Source: Aquanectria penicillioides (lineage: Eukaryota > Ascomycota > Sordariomycetes > Hypocreales > Nectriaceae). Taken from it: a stretch of DNA of 64,000 bases. The first letter of the stretch is position 1; each line of letters starts with the position of its first letter. The stretch spans positions 4,464,001-4,528,000 of the forward strand of contig PYIU01000002.1 in NCBI GenBank assembly GCA_003415625.1, read 5' to 3'. The position numbers and the translations under genes are program-made. Positions 40,200 to 50,441 of the stretch are shown here, piece after piece. The notes beneath the pieces were generated by a model. It did not search any database. It was given only the letters and a program-made list of their open reading frames with translations, and was not told the origin of the DNA.

Positions 40200-42662
40200 A
40201 TGGCCTCTCTGCGGGAAAAGAGGGCCTTCTTCGATCAGCTGAAGCCCCTTTACAGCGATGATGAGTTTGACGCAGAGGAGCAGATCGAGAGGAAGCGAAG
40301 CCGTGGCTTCTTCAAAGCCAAGCCCGCTCCTGTTTTAACTGCCAGTGAAGCCCCTGTGGTGCTCGACTTGACCCAAGATGAGCCTCCCAAAAAGAAATCA
40401 ACCCCTCGAAGAGTCGTTTCCGCCCCAACGCCGGCTCCCAGTGGCAACACAACCATTATCAAAAGCACGCCGGTTGCAAGCTTCGCGAAAAAAGGTAGAC
40501 TAAGTAGGTTGATGAACACGAGTCCCGAAGTTATTCTCGTAGACGATACTCCAATCCCCGAAACTACTCGACCTGCTCAAAGGGGAATTGTGAGGAGTGG
40601 TTCAACGCCAGTGTTTTCTTCAAAACGATCTCTTGGAAGTGCAAGAGAAGACTCACCCTCTCCTAGCATGGCCCCGAAGAAGAGGAAACGAGAGCCAGCG
40701 CTGAAGCTACGATCAGAAAACGACCAAATCTTCAAGGGACTATCGTTTTTCTACATTCCAGATAATGATATTGCCCCTGCTCGACGGCTGCGTATCACCA
40801 AGGCTAGGGAATTTGGTGCAACATGGACGAGGACTCCAGCAAACGCAACACACGTCATTGTGGAAAAGAACATTGCATTCAAGGACGTGGAGGGTATCCT
40901 GAAAGACTCAAACAAGAACGCGCCTCCAAAGGTAGTTAATGAAGACTACCCAATTGACTGCATCCAGTTCAAAGCCTTGCTCCAATGCAACCAGAAGAAA
41001 TATCAGCTTGCTGGGCACCCGGCGGTGGGAGATGAAAATTCAGTACCTCCAGCACCATCCAGTTCAGACGAATCGGCTGCTTCGCTTCAACTCAAACCAC
41101 CACACGCCAACACAAAGAGGTGGGATTTCGTTCCTCCGAGAGGTACGCCGACGCGGAGCGAAGATTCTCCTGAGCCCAGCCGAGTGGCCGGGACGCCGAT
41201 GCCGACAGATTCTCAGCCGGTTGTATTTAATCTAGAGGGAATCGTGGCATCCCCCAAAGATGTTTCGCATGATGATGCAACAGAATTTACTACCACGAAC
41301 AATGGGGATCACACAACTGAGAATGTGAAGCCCAGCTCGAACACCGTGTCTACAGGCCAAGCAAGTTCTGCAAGGCGAGATGCACACAAAGATGAGCTTA
41401 CGGAGTTTATCGACATGATGCAGGAGTACAAGGATCTTCCCTTGGACGTGGAGGATGACGATGCTCAATCAGTGCTCGAGGGAGCAGAAGGTGGTTCGGA
41501 CGGAGTTGATGCCTCTGGTTCAGAAGATGAGCGATCTCGGAAGCGGAGGGTCGCTAACAGGAAAACGCGACCCGGTCGCAAAGACGTGGCGTTCGAGGAT
41601 CGGTTTGCTTGCAATTCGGCTGGGCCAAAAGATGCTAAGGCGGGGAATCCAAACTCGCGCACCATTGAGGTGCTGCAGCTTATGGCTGACTACTATAATC
41701 GGGTCAACGACAATTGGCGAACCATAGCCTATCGCAAGGCCATCACCACGCTCAAGCGTCAGGCGGCCAAAATCACCACTGAGGACGAGGCGTTTCAACT
41801 TCCCAGCATCGGGCAACGCCTAGCCCAGAAAATCGAAGAAATTGTCACCACCGACAGGCTACAGCGACTGGAGTACGCCCAGGCAGAACCCATGGATGGA
41901 GCACTGCAGCTCTTCCTCGGCATCTACGGTGTCGGGACCGGCCAGGCCCAGCAATGGATCGCGCAAGGATTTCGGACGCTTGAGGACCTCCGGGACAAGG
42001 CAAAGCTGACTCCTAACCAATTGGTTGGAGTCGAGCATTATGACGACTTAAACACTCGGATACCGCGACGCCAAGTAGAAGAACTCGGTGTGGTGGTGAA
42101 GAAGATGGCGCAGCTAATAGACCCTCAAGTCGAGCTCATTATCGGCGGAAGTTACCGAAGAGGAGCAGAGTCGTCCGGTGACATTGACTTCATCGTTACC
42201 AAGCCCAACACCGAGTCTTCTGGGGACCTGCGGCCGTTTCTTGACGAGCTCGTCCAGAGACTCGAAGCCGAGCAGTTCCTCGTCGCCAGGCTTGCATCGT
42301 CCCGAACAGCCAGCGACGGTAGCAAATGGCATGGGTGCTGCGTCCTGCCCAAAATTCCCGGTTTCAATGATGAAAATTACAAACCTACATGGCGGCGCAT
42401 AGATTTTCTGCTCGTTCCCGAGTCAGAAATGGGCGCGGCTCTCATTTACTTTACGGGCAATGACATCTTCAACCGCAGCATGCGGCTGCTAGCGTCCAAA
42501 AAAGGTATGCGACTGAATCAACGGGGATTGTACAAAGACGTGATGCGTGGGCCACAGCGGGTCAAGGTGACGGAAGGGGAACTTGTGGAGGGGCGGGATG
42601 AGAAGAGGATCTTTGAGATTCTCGGCGTCAAGTGGCGAGAGCCGCATGAAAGGTGGTGTTGA
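40200..42662 (+). CDS. pol4: Family X DNA polymerase with BRCT domain (Pol4 / pol lambda-like)
   Basis: Gap-filling polymerase of base excision repair and non-homologous end joining, nuclear. Single uninterrupted exon, 820 residues. The disordered basic N terminus includes a PKKRKR-like nuclear localisation signal at about 160-165. A BRCT domain spans about 178-268 (FKGLSFFYIP ... THVIVEKN ... DYPIDCIQF). An acidic Ser-rich linker follows. The polymerase core starts at about 484 (RTIEVLQLMADYYN), with the 8-kDa lyase-like region (WRTIAYRKAITTLKR), a helix-hairpin-helix (GIYGVGTGQAQQW) and the nucleotidyltransferase motif GGSYRRGAESSGDIDF. Metal-binding aspartates are D661 and D663, with the third, D735, in WRRIDF. 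The C-terminal thumb has YFTGNDIFNRSMR and GMRLNQRGLY. All catalytic residues are present. Fungal Pol4 and animal lambda/mu share this layout; the exact orthology is inferred. Confidence 0.95.
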   Translation: MASLREKRAFFDQLKPLYSDDEFDAEEQIERKRSRGFFKAKPAPVLTASEAPVVLDLTQDEPPKKKSTPRRVVSAPTPAPSGNTTIIKSTPVASFAKKGRLSRLMNTSPEVILVDDTPIPETTRPAQRGIVRSGSTPVFSSKRSLGSAREDSPSPSMAPKKRKREPALKLRSENDQIFKGLSFFYIPDNDIAPARRLRITKAREFGATWTRTPANATHVIVEKNIAFKDVEGILKDSNKNAPPKVVNEDYPIDCIQFKALLQCNQKKYQLAGHPAVGDENSVPPAPSSSDESAASLQLKPPHANTKRWDFVPPRGTPTRSEDSPEPSRVAGTPMPTDSQPVVFNLEGIVASPKDVSHDDATEFTTTNNGDHTTENVKPSSNTVSTGQASSARRDAHKDELTEFIDMMQEYKDLPLDVEDDDAQSVLEGAEGGSDGVDASGSEDERSRKRRVANRKTRPGRKDVAFEDRFACNSAGPKDAKAGNPNSRTIEVLQLMADYYNRVNDNWRTIAYRKAITTLKRQAAKITTEDEAFQLPSIGQRLAQKIEEIVTTDRLQRLEYAQAEPMDGALQLFLGIYGVGTGQAQQWIAQGFRTLEDLRDKAKLTPNQLVGVEHYDDLNTRIPRRQVEELGVVVKKMAQLIDPQVELIIGGSYRRGAESSGDIDFIVTKPNTESSGDLRPFLDELVQRLEAEQFLVARLASSRTASDGSKWHGCCVLPKIPGFNDENYKPTWRRIDFLLVPESEMGAALIYFTGNDIFNRSMRLLASKKGMRLNQRGLYKDVMRGPQRVKVTEGELVEGRDEKRIFEILGVKWREPHERWC

Positions 42663-43462
42663 TTGGGCACGGGCACATTATTGCTCGTCTGTATTGGATA
42701 AGACAGGTATGGATCAGGATCATTTGGGGCAAGTTTGCATGACAAGGGAGTTTGGCTCCGGTTTTGGCGTTGGGCTGGATGGAGAAAGGCATCAGGAGGA
42801 GGCAGCATACGATACCATGAGAGGGAACGAGGGAGGCTAGGCGAATGGTGTAACGACGGCCGAGAAAGGAAAGCAGGTCACTAGGAAATTAACGAAGCGA
42901 TATGCATGGATTGACATCACTCCCACATGCTTGCCAGGTCGTCTCCATTTTCCCCAGGATCTGAGGAACTCTTCGCTCCGTCGACCCGGGGAGGGGATCA
43001 CATGCCAAAATACCCACAATTCGCACCGGACGTTGAGTTAATGCGTCAGCGCGCCGCCCGTCAGCACGCACGCGGGCCAACACCTCCGTGCGTCATAGGC
43101 CCTGCTGTGACCTGTCCCTTGTGGTTCCCTGTGGCCGCCAGTGGCAGTGGGGATGGCTGCCGGCTCTAGCGGCCCAGCTGTCATTCTCCGCAACACAAGC
43201 CGAAGACACTTCCAGGCCGAGGCTTGAACAGGTGACTGACATCCACATCTCATCGATCTGAACGGCCCCGTCCCGCGGGATCTCGAACCCGATTTACCAA
43301 GGCTTTTCTCTTTACTTCTTCTCCTTGCACCATCCCGGGCAACGAATCGAAGCTCCCTCGTCGTTCGATTTGTTTTATTTTCCATCCCTTCTTCTTTTTC
43401 CCGCCTGTGTTTCCCCTTCCGATGTGGCGGTAGAAGCGTCCTGAACACGACTGCTCCCTGCT

Positions 43463-43477
43463 CCCCCCCCCCCCCCC
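43463..43477. repeat. C15 homopolymer
   Basis: Fifteen C about 75 bp upstream of the PMP4 start codon. Confidence 0.9.
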
Positions 43478-43505
43478 AACCTCGCGACGCCGCCTCGTCG
43501 AGACC

Positions 43506-43523
43506 TTTTTTTTTTTTTTTTTT
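43506..43523. repeat. T18 homopolymer
   Basis: Eighteen T ending 27 bp before the PMP4 start codon; probably in the 5' leader or promoter. Confidence 0.9.
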
Positions 43524-43550
43524 GCCGAGGCACCACTCCATTGCGGCACC

Positions 43551-44565
43551 ATGGCCTCGGCCGCCCTCGAAGGACTCAAGGTATGTGCTGCGATGCGAAC
43601 ATGAGGCGATTCCGGCGTCATAGCTAGCATCACCTTTACTGTCCCGGCGTGTGGACTTTGGCTGACCTTGCGCTGCGCAGAACGCGCTGGAGCACATCGT
43701 TCGGGACCCACGATACCATGACTTGCTGTCGCTGATCAAGACGGCGCGCAATGGCGCCGTCTACGGAACCAGGGTGCGGTTTCCGCATGCGCTTGTGTGA
43801 GCATTCCCATTTTCGATTTACCCGTGACTGTTTTGTCCTGGCCGCTGACCGAGATGCTTTCTGCAGTATGATCTTTCTCTTCCGCGATGGAACGTACGTT
43901 TGATGCCCCCTTTGCCAACCGAGCGATCCGATCTCCTCACGCCCAGAACACCATGCTGATACACGAAGCTATGCAGATTCCGACGCAAACTATCCCTCGT
44001 CTTGCGGGCTACGAGACACCACGCCAGTAATCTGGCGCGCTTCGCCCTGCTCTATAAGCTGACGATGCTTGCGCTGAAGCACTTTGGAGCAACGCCCGGC
44101 AAAGAGGGTAACGTACCCCATTCCTCAATCACGTTACCAACATTACACCGCATCGCAAATGAAAGCATACTGACACTCCGCAAAATAGGTCCCTACGATT
44201 CTTTCTTTGGCGGTCTCGTCGGTGGCTACTTCGTCTTCGGCGGCCGATCCAAGCGATCGGGCAAGATCTCGTCCGTGAACCAGCAAATCGTCATCTACGT
44301 CTTTGCGCGAGTGATGCTGGCCCTCGCACGCATCGCCGTAAAGCCTGGCGTTGGCTTCCCAGGGGTGTCCTCGGAGCCTCTCCACACGAAGATCAACCAC
44401 TACGCATGGCCGGCCTTTGCGTCGCTGTCCTGGGCCATGGTCATGCTTATCTTCCGCTACCACCCCGAGGAGCTTCAGTCCAGTCTGCGCAGCAGCATGA
44501 CATACATCTACAAGGACTGCAACGACTTTGACTCGCTCCGGACTTTGATTTGGCACAACAAATAG
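43551..44565 (+). CDS. PXMP4: Peroxisomal membrane protein 4 (PMP24 / PXMP4 family)
   Basis: Multi-span peroxisomal membrane protein of the Tim17/Tim22/Tim23/PMP24 superfamily; its molecular role is poorly defined. Five exons: 43551-43580, 43681-43796, 43867-43893, 43977-44107 and 44189-44565. All junctions are GT-AG and in frame, giving 226 residues (vertebrate members are about 212). The third exon is only 27 nt and encodes the core of the family motif ALVMIFLFRDGT. Other family signatures are RYHDLLSLIKTARNGAVYGTRVRFPHA, split here across the second exon, then HASNLARFALLYK, GGLVGGYFVFG, a NQQIVIYVFARV segment and the C-terminal LRSSMTYIYKDCN. The start at 43551 follows the T18 tract, in a good context (GCACCATGG). 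Confidence 0.94.
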
Positions 44566-45503
44566 ATGCAGGCTCACGCGTGACGAAGATTGAGGGAATG
44601 TTGTTGGTACTATCTTGGCTTGGTTATGCTGGGCGTTTTCGGCGTGGCCTCTATTTTGATGTCGTTTTGATGGTCAGAGGCACGGTCATGACAGGGATAT
44701 GGTTTTTTTTTTCTTAGGAGAAGGGGGCATTTTGCATGGAAGACATCTTCAGGTAACTGGGAAGGTTGGCTAGAAAGGTCGCCGGATCAGGGTCTTCGCT
44801 TTTTTTCAACATGTGAGAGTAGACAAACACAAATACACCATTGGGAATACTGCGGTTGTTTACGTCCATAGACTTCAACTAGTTCATCCACCATGGAAAG
44901 AATTGACCTTTTATGAATGTCGAAATTCTTGGCTCAACCACAAACGAAACGAAACGAAACGAAATGCGTTGTGGGTAACCTATGGGTGAGGACTAACTAG
45001 CATGGAATGAATTGAGGAGCCCAGGGGATGGGGATTTGCCTTGGTCAAGTGGAGATGTTGGTTGCGATGGCTGTAGCTCTCGTCATTCATACATTGTTGA
45101 CATATTCAACGCTCAACTTACTCGCGTGGTTCGCATAATCCATTGGAACTAATAGCAGGGCTTCATAAAATAAACAAAGACCTCAGTAGATATTCATTGC
45201 TAGCTCATTGAACTACAGAAGCCCTATCCCATCCCATCTCTTGACCCGCTTCGCTGATCGGGGCACAAGCTACCCCGCTAAATAATCGAGCTTTGTCCCG
45301 CTCCCCGTTTCCCGTTTCCCGTTTCCCATGTGCCCCTCCGTCAGCGCCTGCCTTGTGCGTGCCTAGCCGCAACCTCACCTCACCCACCCGTGAACTGCAA
45401 CCCAAGCGTTAACCCAACTCCGCTTGGACTTCGCGACTCCAGCTCCCCCCCCCCCTTCCGTCTGCCTCCCCTCCCCAAAGCGCCAACTCCGACGACGACG
45501 ACC
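44566..45503. other. Intergenic region between PMP4 and CSN4
   Basis: No gene seen. Includes short arrays of CGAAA (about 44944-44963) and three copies of GTTTCCC (45307-45327), then a CT-rich leader just upstream of CSN4. Confidence 0.6.
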
Positions 45504-46822
45504 ATGGCGCCTAATCCCAAAGTCGCCGAGGCCCTCTCTGCCGCCCAGTCTGCCGCCGAGAAGGCTCCCCTGTACGAAAAGCTGCTCGCCGACATCAAGA
45601 CCATCTCCTCCCCCGCCACCGCCATCGACGACCTGAACGCCATCGTCGACTCCTTCTTCGGCCAGAGCCTCGGCGTCGTTGCCACCCGATCCGTCCTGAC
45701 CACGTTCGTCACCACTCTCAAGGAGCTCAAGAATGAGGACATGTGGATCGAGGTCGGCAACCGCACCCTCAACGTCCTGTCGTCCCAATCGTCGTCGTCG
45801 TCGTTCCTCGATGCCGGCGCCACCCTCCGCGAGCTCATCGCCACCGCGCAGGAGAACAATGAAGACTTCCTAGATGCCGCCAAGACCCTGGCCGAAATCC
45901 CCTCGACAGCTCGCAGCGCAAGATCACCGACGAGGAGAAGGCCCGCACATGGATCCGCATCGTCCGCAACTACCTCGAAGTGGACGACTCCACTGCCGCC
46001 GAAATGTACATCAACAAACTCAAGAACATCATGCACAGTGTCCCCGATCCGGACTTGAACCTGCATTTCAAGCTGTCCCAGGCCCGTATCCTAGACGCGA
46101 AGCGTGATTTCCTCTCCGCCTCCCAGCGCTATCACGAGATTAGCATCTCCCCCGCCATTGCCGAAGAGGAACGCCTGCACACCCTAAGCATGTCCATCAA
46201 ATGCGCCGTACTAGCCCCTGCAGGTCCGATGCGAAGCCGGACCCTGGGTCGTCTGTATAAGGATGAGCGTTCGGTGCAGTTGGACGAGTTTGGCATCCTT
46301 GAGAAGATGTTCCTGGACCGCCTCCTGTCCCCGGAGGAAGTCGACAAGTTCGCCCTTGGCCTGCAGCCGCACCAGTTGGCCACCACCTCGGACGGCTCCA
46401 CCGTCCTCGCCAAAGCTGTCGTTGAGCATAACCTTCTAGGAGCCTCCAGGCTGTACAACAATATCCGCTTCGAATCGCTCGGCCTGCTCTTGGGCCTAGA
46501 CGCTGAGAAGGCAGAGGAGACTACGGCACGGATGATTGAGCAAGGTCGTCTGGTGGGCCGAATGGACCAGCTCGACGGCATTGTCTGGTTTGAGGGCGGA
46601 GAGGCCTCGGGAGAAAGGGGCAGCGGCCGGGCCGAGGTCATTGTGGGCAAGGAAATGCGCCGGTGGGATACCAACGTCGAGAACCTGGCTGAGGAAGTGG
46701 AGAATGTCACAAACGCATTGCAAAAGGAGTTTCCCGTAAGTGTTCATCAAGCATTAATCAACCTAGCATCGCGCTAACTGTCTATCTACAAGGAATTCGT
46801 GGCCGCAAACCTCGTTGTATGA
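45504..46822 (+). CDS. csn4: COP9 signalosome subunit 4, with one-base frameshift
   Basis: PCI-domain subunit of the COP9 signalosome, which removes NEDD8 from cullins and controls development and light responses in filamentous fungi. Frame 1 runs from ATG 45504 to about 45898 (ending AKTLAEIP). The family sequence then continues in another frame (DSSQRKITDEEKART, then YLEVDDSTAAEMYINKL) up to 46735. One extra base at the C4 run 45899-45902 would restore a single frame. A 57-nt intron (46736-46792, GTAAGT to ACAAG, with a GCTAAC site) leads to a ten-codon last exon ending at 46822, for about 420 residues. Other family motifs: LHFKLSQARILDAKRDFLSA, SRTLGRLYKDERS, FGILEKMFLDRLL, HQLATTSDGSTVLAKAVVEHNLL, LYNNIRFESLG and the PCI winged-helix tail GRMDQLDGIVWFE. 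I read it as a functional gene with a sequencing error rather than a pseudogene. Confidence 0.93.
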
Positions 46823-46828
46823 AAGAAA

Positions 46829-46834
46829 AATAAA
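46829..46834 (+). terminator. Candidate poly(A) signal of CSN4
   Basis: AATAAA seven bases after the CSN4 stop codon. Fungal poly(A) signals are loose, so this is only suggestive. Confidence 0.4.
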
Positions 46835-46959
46835 GCAGGGCCTTCATTGCATACGGCGTTTGGGAGGGTTAGGGTGTCCAGGGGTTATGTTTCTTCTGTC
46901 CAAGGCATAGCACAGAATTCATTGGGGTTTTAGACCAGCATTGTCAACAGAGTCAACAT

Positions 46960-48020
46960 TTAGTCCAAGTCCTTCTTCCTGACAACAACATACCCCTGGC
47001 TGAGATTTCGAGGGTTGCCAGCCTCTTCGACATAGACCATGTCGTCTTCAACATCCTTGGGACGCCGCCTTCTGGCTGGCGAGCTCCTTGGTTCTAGGCC
47101 CTCCTCCCGTCGGAGGATGCGAATGAGGCCGTTTGCGACGTGGTCTCCCATCCAGTCATACCCATCCTCTGTGAGATGTAGGCCATCATCCCAGTACTTT
47201 TCACGATCGGCCTCGGAGAGGGAGTGATAGGGAATGTGAGATTCAAGGTCAAAGAAGAAGCTATAACAGAGTCAGGTGCAAGTCCGCTTAGTGGGTTTCG
47301 TCCCGACGTTTCCGAGGGAGAGAGACGGAGAAGAGGCAGCGTACTAATTTGATTGCTGATGGGTCATGATACTGAGGTTGAGTTCGTCTCGCCTTCTAGT
47401 AAGTCTCTCGGCCTTGGTTTGGCATTCGGGAACAGTGAGCGCTAGGACTTTGCCGCCCTTGGAAAGGGATGAGTTCCACACATTCCGAAGTGCTTCGAAA
47501 ATGTTTGTAGACGAGATACCATATGCTAGGTCGCTAGACGGCGAGGGGGGTGCGGTTAGGCACGTGAGGGTTGAGATATTGTTGCTGGGCTATGGGGAAA
47601 CATACTTGGTGCCGCCAAGGACAATGGTCCAGTCAAATGGTCTATCCTGGACTATGGGATGAACAAAATTTCAATGATTAGCATCACCCAGAGTGAAAAT
47701 CAACTCGGCAAAATACTGAGGTCAGGGTTCGTATCGGCGGTGGAGCCGTGGTGCAGGGGTGGGGTGTGAGAACCATGATAGGTGATACATGACGAAACCG
47801 GGAACATACGCTGGGCCTTGAGGCGGTTGTGAAAGCGATCAAACGAGGCAACGTCGCCGTTGACACCGCTAGTGACAACCTCGAAGTCGATGTTGGGAAA
47901 GGCTCCAGTGAGCTTGTCCTCAAGCTTGAGCGAGTAGGGGTGAGCGCCGAGGCCCCAGGAAAAGTAGCCGGAGGTGAGCGAGTCACCGAAGCAGAGGATG
48001 CGGAGTGAGCGGCGGGCCAT
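46960..48020 (-). CDS. GDSL/SGNH-family hydrolase
   Basis: Probable esterase or lipase of the SGNH hydrolase superfamily; substrate unknown. Four exons on the minus strand: 48020-47810, 47651-47606, 47533-47345 and 47260-46960, with GT-AG introns of 158, 72 and 84 nt, giving 248 residues. Catalytic blocks are all present: the nucleophile S14 in CFGDSLTSG (block I), a glycine block VTSGVNGDVA (block II), the oxyanion Asn N86 in LGGTNDLAYG (block III) and the D174-x-x-H177 dyad in DDGLHLTEDGYD (block V). No signal peptide is seen with the 48020 start, suggesting an intracellular enzyme. An in-frame extension to 48137 would add an Ala-Pro repeat encoded by a hexanucleotide array, so the start is uncertain; 48020 is chosen because the domain begins there. 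The gene converges on CSN4 with 137 bp between the stops. Confidence 0.9.
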
Positions 48021-48064
48021 GACGGCCGGGTGCTGTGATTTGGTGTTGCGGGAGAGGGGAGCGG

Positions 48065-48112
48065 GAGCTGGAGCTGGAGCTGGAGCTGGAGCTGGAGCTA
48101 GAACTGGAGCTA
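48065..48112. repeat. Hexanucleotide array GAGCTG, eight units
   Basis: Five perfect GAGCTG units followed by GAGCTA, GAACTG, GAGCTA. On the minus strand it reads as an Ala-Pro repeat in frame with the GDSL hydrolase, just upstream of its likely start. Confidence 0.9.
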
Positions 48113-48169
48113 AAGATACGGGAGGTGAGAAGAGCAAAAAGAAGCGACCAGTACGGGAGTCGAGGCAGT

Positions 48170-48199
48170 GATGAGATGAGATGAGATGAGATGAGATGA
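48170..48199. repeat. (GATGA)6 pentanucleotide repeat
   Basis: Six perfect copies, about 150 bp upstream of the hydrolase start. Five-base units change the frame with copy number, so this part is unlikely to be coding. Confidence 0.92.
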
Positions 48200-49256
48200 T
48201 CAGGCTGCCACTGTGAGAGGACGGATGTGATGCGGTTGATAGATGCGGCTAGTGGTCAAGGTAGTGAGTGTGACGGTGCTGTGTTGGTTTGCGTGCAGGT
48301 TCCAGGTGGGAGTCTTAGTCTGAGCACACCACCAGGCAGCAGACGGCACAGCACGCAACACAAGCCCACGTCTGTCATGCACCTTCGCAACCATCTTCGC
48401 CCGGGGCTTAGCCGCCTTGGAGATGGACGAATCGGTATGTACCCAGGACTCGGGTTTATTCGAGCCTTGTGATAGCCGTGGATCGTTGATTGTCCCGGTG
48501 CAGTGCGCAAGGGGTGGCGAGGTGGCTTGTTTGCTCACAGCAGCGTTGACCCGTATGGGAGTCGGCATTGCGCGGTCTTGCTGGCTGCAGGTCGAGGTGC
48601 ATGAAGCCGGTCGCAGAATACGAACGAGATACCCCTACGATATGGGCTTTTAATACACAATAAGATCCTCGTTTACTCTCCAACAACGAAAACAAACTCA
48701 TATTATTCCCAGAGCATCCATCATATCATCAACCGACCATCTCCGGTCCTACCGCATCCTACTACATCCCAGAAGTGGTGTGCGATAATCTCGGCTCGAA
48801 CTCCAGGGTAAGCTCGCAACGCCACCCAGATCACAAGCACACCCGTCGGCATCAGTTCTCCCACTGCATCGAAGTGCATTATTCTGCATGCTAAGGTTGT
48901 ATTTGGGACCGCGGGCTAAAGTACGTGCATCCGGACTTCATATCGAATACTACCCCCTTCCCAAGAGAAAGAACGCAGGTTGCAATGATCGCTTGCATCT
49001 CGGAAGCACTTTGCCTCGCCTGTGTTCTGGTTCATGGAATCAAACATGTCAAATTTGGTTCGACTATCAGCGTCGCATTTACAACTGAAAAGTTGCCAGA
49101 TGCAACACCATATGAACCATTTAAGTGATGAGTCGAAAGCAAGAAACGTCAATAGTCTGTATTTTCTTCCAAAATGCTACAGTACATGACGTGTCAGTCT
49201 CTCCACCTAAATAGACCAAAATTAGGACGGCTCTTTCATCAACAAGCACTAGCTTC

Positions 49257-49357
49257 GGTGAGATGGCCGAGTTGGTTATGGCGTCAGGTTAAGGTTACCT
49301 TAACACCTAAGATTCCTGATGGAGCAATCCTCCTGGGTTCGAGTCCCAGTCTCATCA
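49257..49357 (+). tRNA. tRNA-Leu (anticodon AAG) with 19-nt intron
   Basis: A full cloverleaf can be drawn. The acceptor stem is GGTGAGA/TCTCATC (one G-T pair), with the discriminator A at 49357. The D arm starts with TGGCCGAGTTGG (A box). The anticodon stem is TCAGG/CCTGA, with AAG at 49291-49293, followed by a 19-nt intron at 49295-49313 in the usual place after base 37. A long variable arm (type II, as for Leu and Ser) and a T arm CTGGG-TTCGAGT-CCCAG (B box) complete it. The intron contains CCTTAA, complementary to the anticodon-loop TTAAGG, the standard pairing in tRNA precursors. The mature length is 82 nt before CCA. A register giving anticodon TAA is possible, but the AAG fold agrees better with the usual Leu layout. 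Confidence 0.93.
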
Positions 49358-50441
49358 TATCTTTTTGCTTTTCTCGCAAAATACTACAGTGGAGCACGCG
49401 ATTCCTTTTTGATATTCCAAGACGAAGGAAGACCAGCAATTGAGTGGCAACCCGGGCGAAAGGCGAGGCGGGTAGCAAGGCAATATGTGACGAAAGGCCC
49501 GCACCTTGGTGGGATTGAAACATCCAAGTGCAAATGAGCAGCCTTGGAATCTAGCCGAACGGACCCATCGGTCTTGCATTATTGCTCGATGATTTATCCA
49601 GTGTTGCACTCTTGATCAAAATAGTCCTAGCTGGAAGATTTTTGCACCTTGCAGCCTTGAATTGAGGTTAGATTTTCACAGTGCCGTGAAGCCAAGGCGA
49701 GCTTGCTCAAGCTTCGAAGGAAAACAAACAGCACACAAATGGGGGGGGGGTTTGAAAACGACACTCCTCAATTCAACGGGCTGTCGAATTCCCTCGAAGA
49801 TAATGCATCTCCGGAGCCTCAACCCTCCTCCCCGGACCACAGTATGAAGATTGAATCCTTTGCGTGCTCTCCATAGACAAAACTTGTGGTACGTGGCTGG
49901 GTGGCACACGACACACCCTGCAGTCTCATGGTAGGTTGGAGTGCATGCGCAGCAACCATCATCACATCAGGTCAGGTCAGGCCAGCCAGCCCAATGGAGC
50001 ATACACGCACTCTCAACGGATTGAACTGCAACCGCCAAGAGAAAGCCCTTGTCTGGTATCTGCTTCCGTCTCTGGCTCCCTCAATGCTATGGCAAAAAAT
50101 CGTCCGTAAGTTTTGACCAGTTGGTAGGGCTGATCCCTGTCGTGTATATTGGCCATCATTAATAGAGTGCTTGCCATTTGCGGTGATATTGGGGTCTGGC
50201 AAGTTTTTTTTCCTTGGAGCCCCGCCCCCTCCTTCCTCATCCGCTATCGCTCCTACATCGCAGAGGAAAGGGCACTAGGGAAGCACGGCAGAGACATCAC
50301 CACCCCACCAAGCCCACCACGCGCCCATGGCTACTCGACCCTTTTACCCCGCCAAACTTTTTTTCCCCTTCTCGCCGGCGCCTGACGACGCAATTGCTTC
50401 CTCTTCACAATTTTCTCCCAAGCAAATTCCCCCCGCTCAAA
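49358..50441. other. Intergenic region between tRNA-Leu and the purine gene
   Basis: No gene seen. A G10 run lies near 49741-49750. The final 250 bp are C/T-rich, probably the promoter and 5' leader of the downstream gene. Confidence 0.6.
49362..49366 (+). terminator. RNA polymerase III terminator of tRNA-Leu
   Basis: T5 run four bases after the tRNA discriminator base, the normal Pol III stop signal. Confidence 0.8.

Larger units (their letters stand above)
42663..43550. other. Intergenic region before PMP4, with C15 and T18 tracts
   Basis: No gene seen. The last 120 bp before the PMP4 ATG carry a C15 run and a T18 run. Confidence 0.6.
48021..49256. other. Intergenic region with repeats, no gene seen
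   Basis: Contains the hexamer and pentamer arrays upstream of the hydrolase and otherwise no supported coding sequence or RNA gene up to the tRNA. Confidence 0.55.

Noticed and set aside
43275..43300. T-arm-like sequence (GGGTTCGAGATCCC on the minus strand)
   Set aside because: No matching acceptor stem, D arm or anticodon arm can be found on either side, so it is not a tRNA gene.
45375..46710. Three antisense open frames over CSN4 (45375-45788, 45380-46066 and 46132-46710)
   Set aside because: Shadows of the biased CSN4 codons; compositional sequences without domains.
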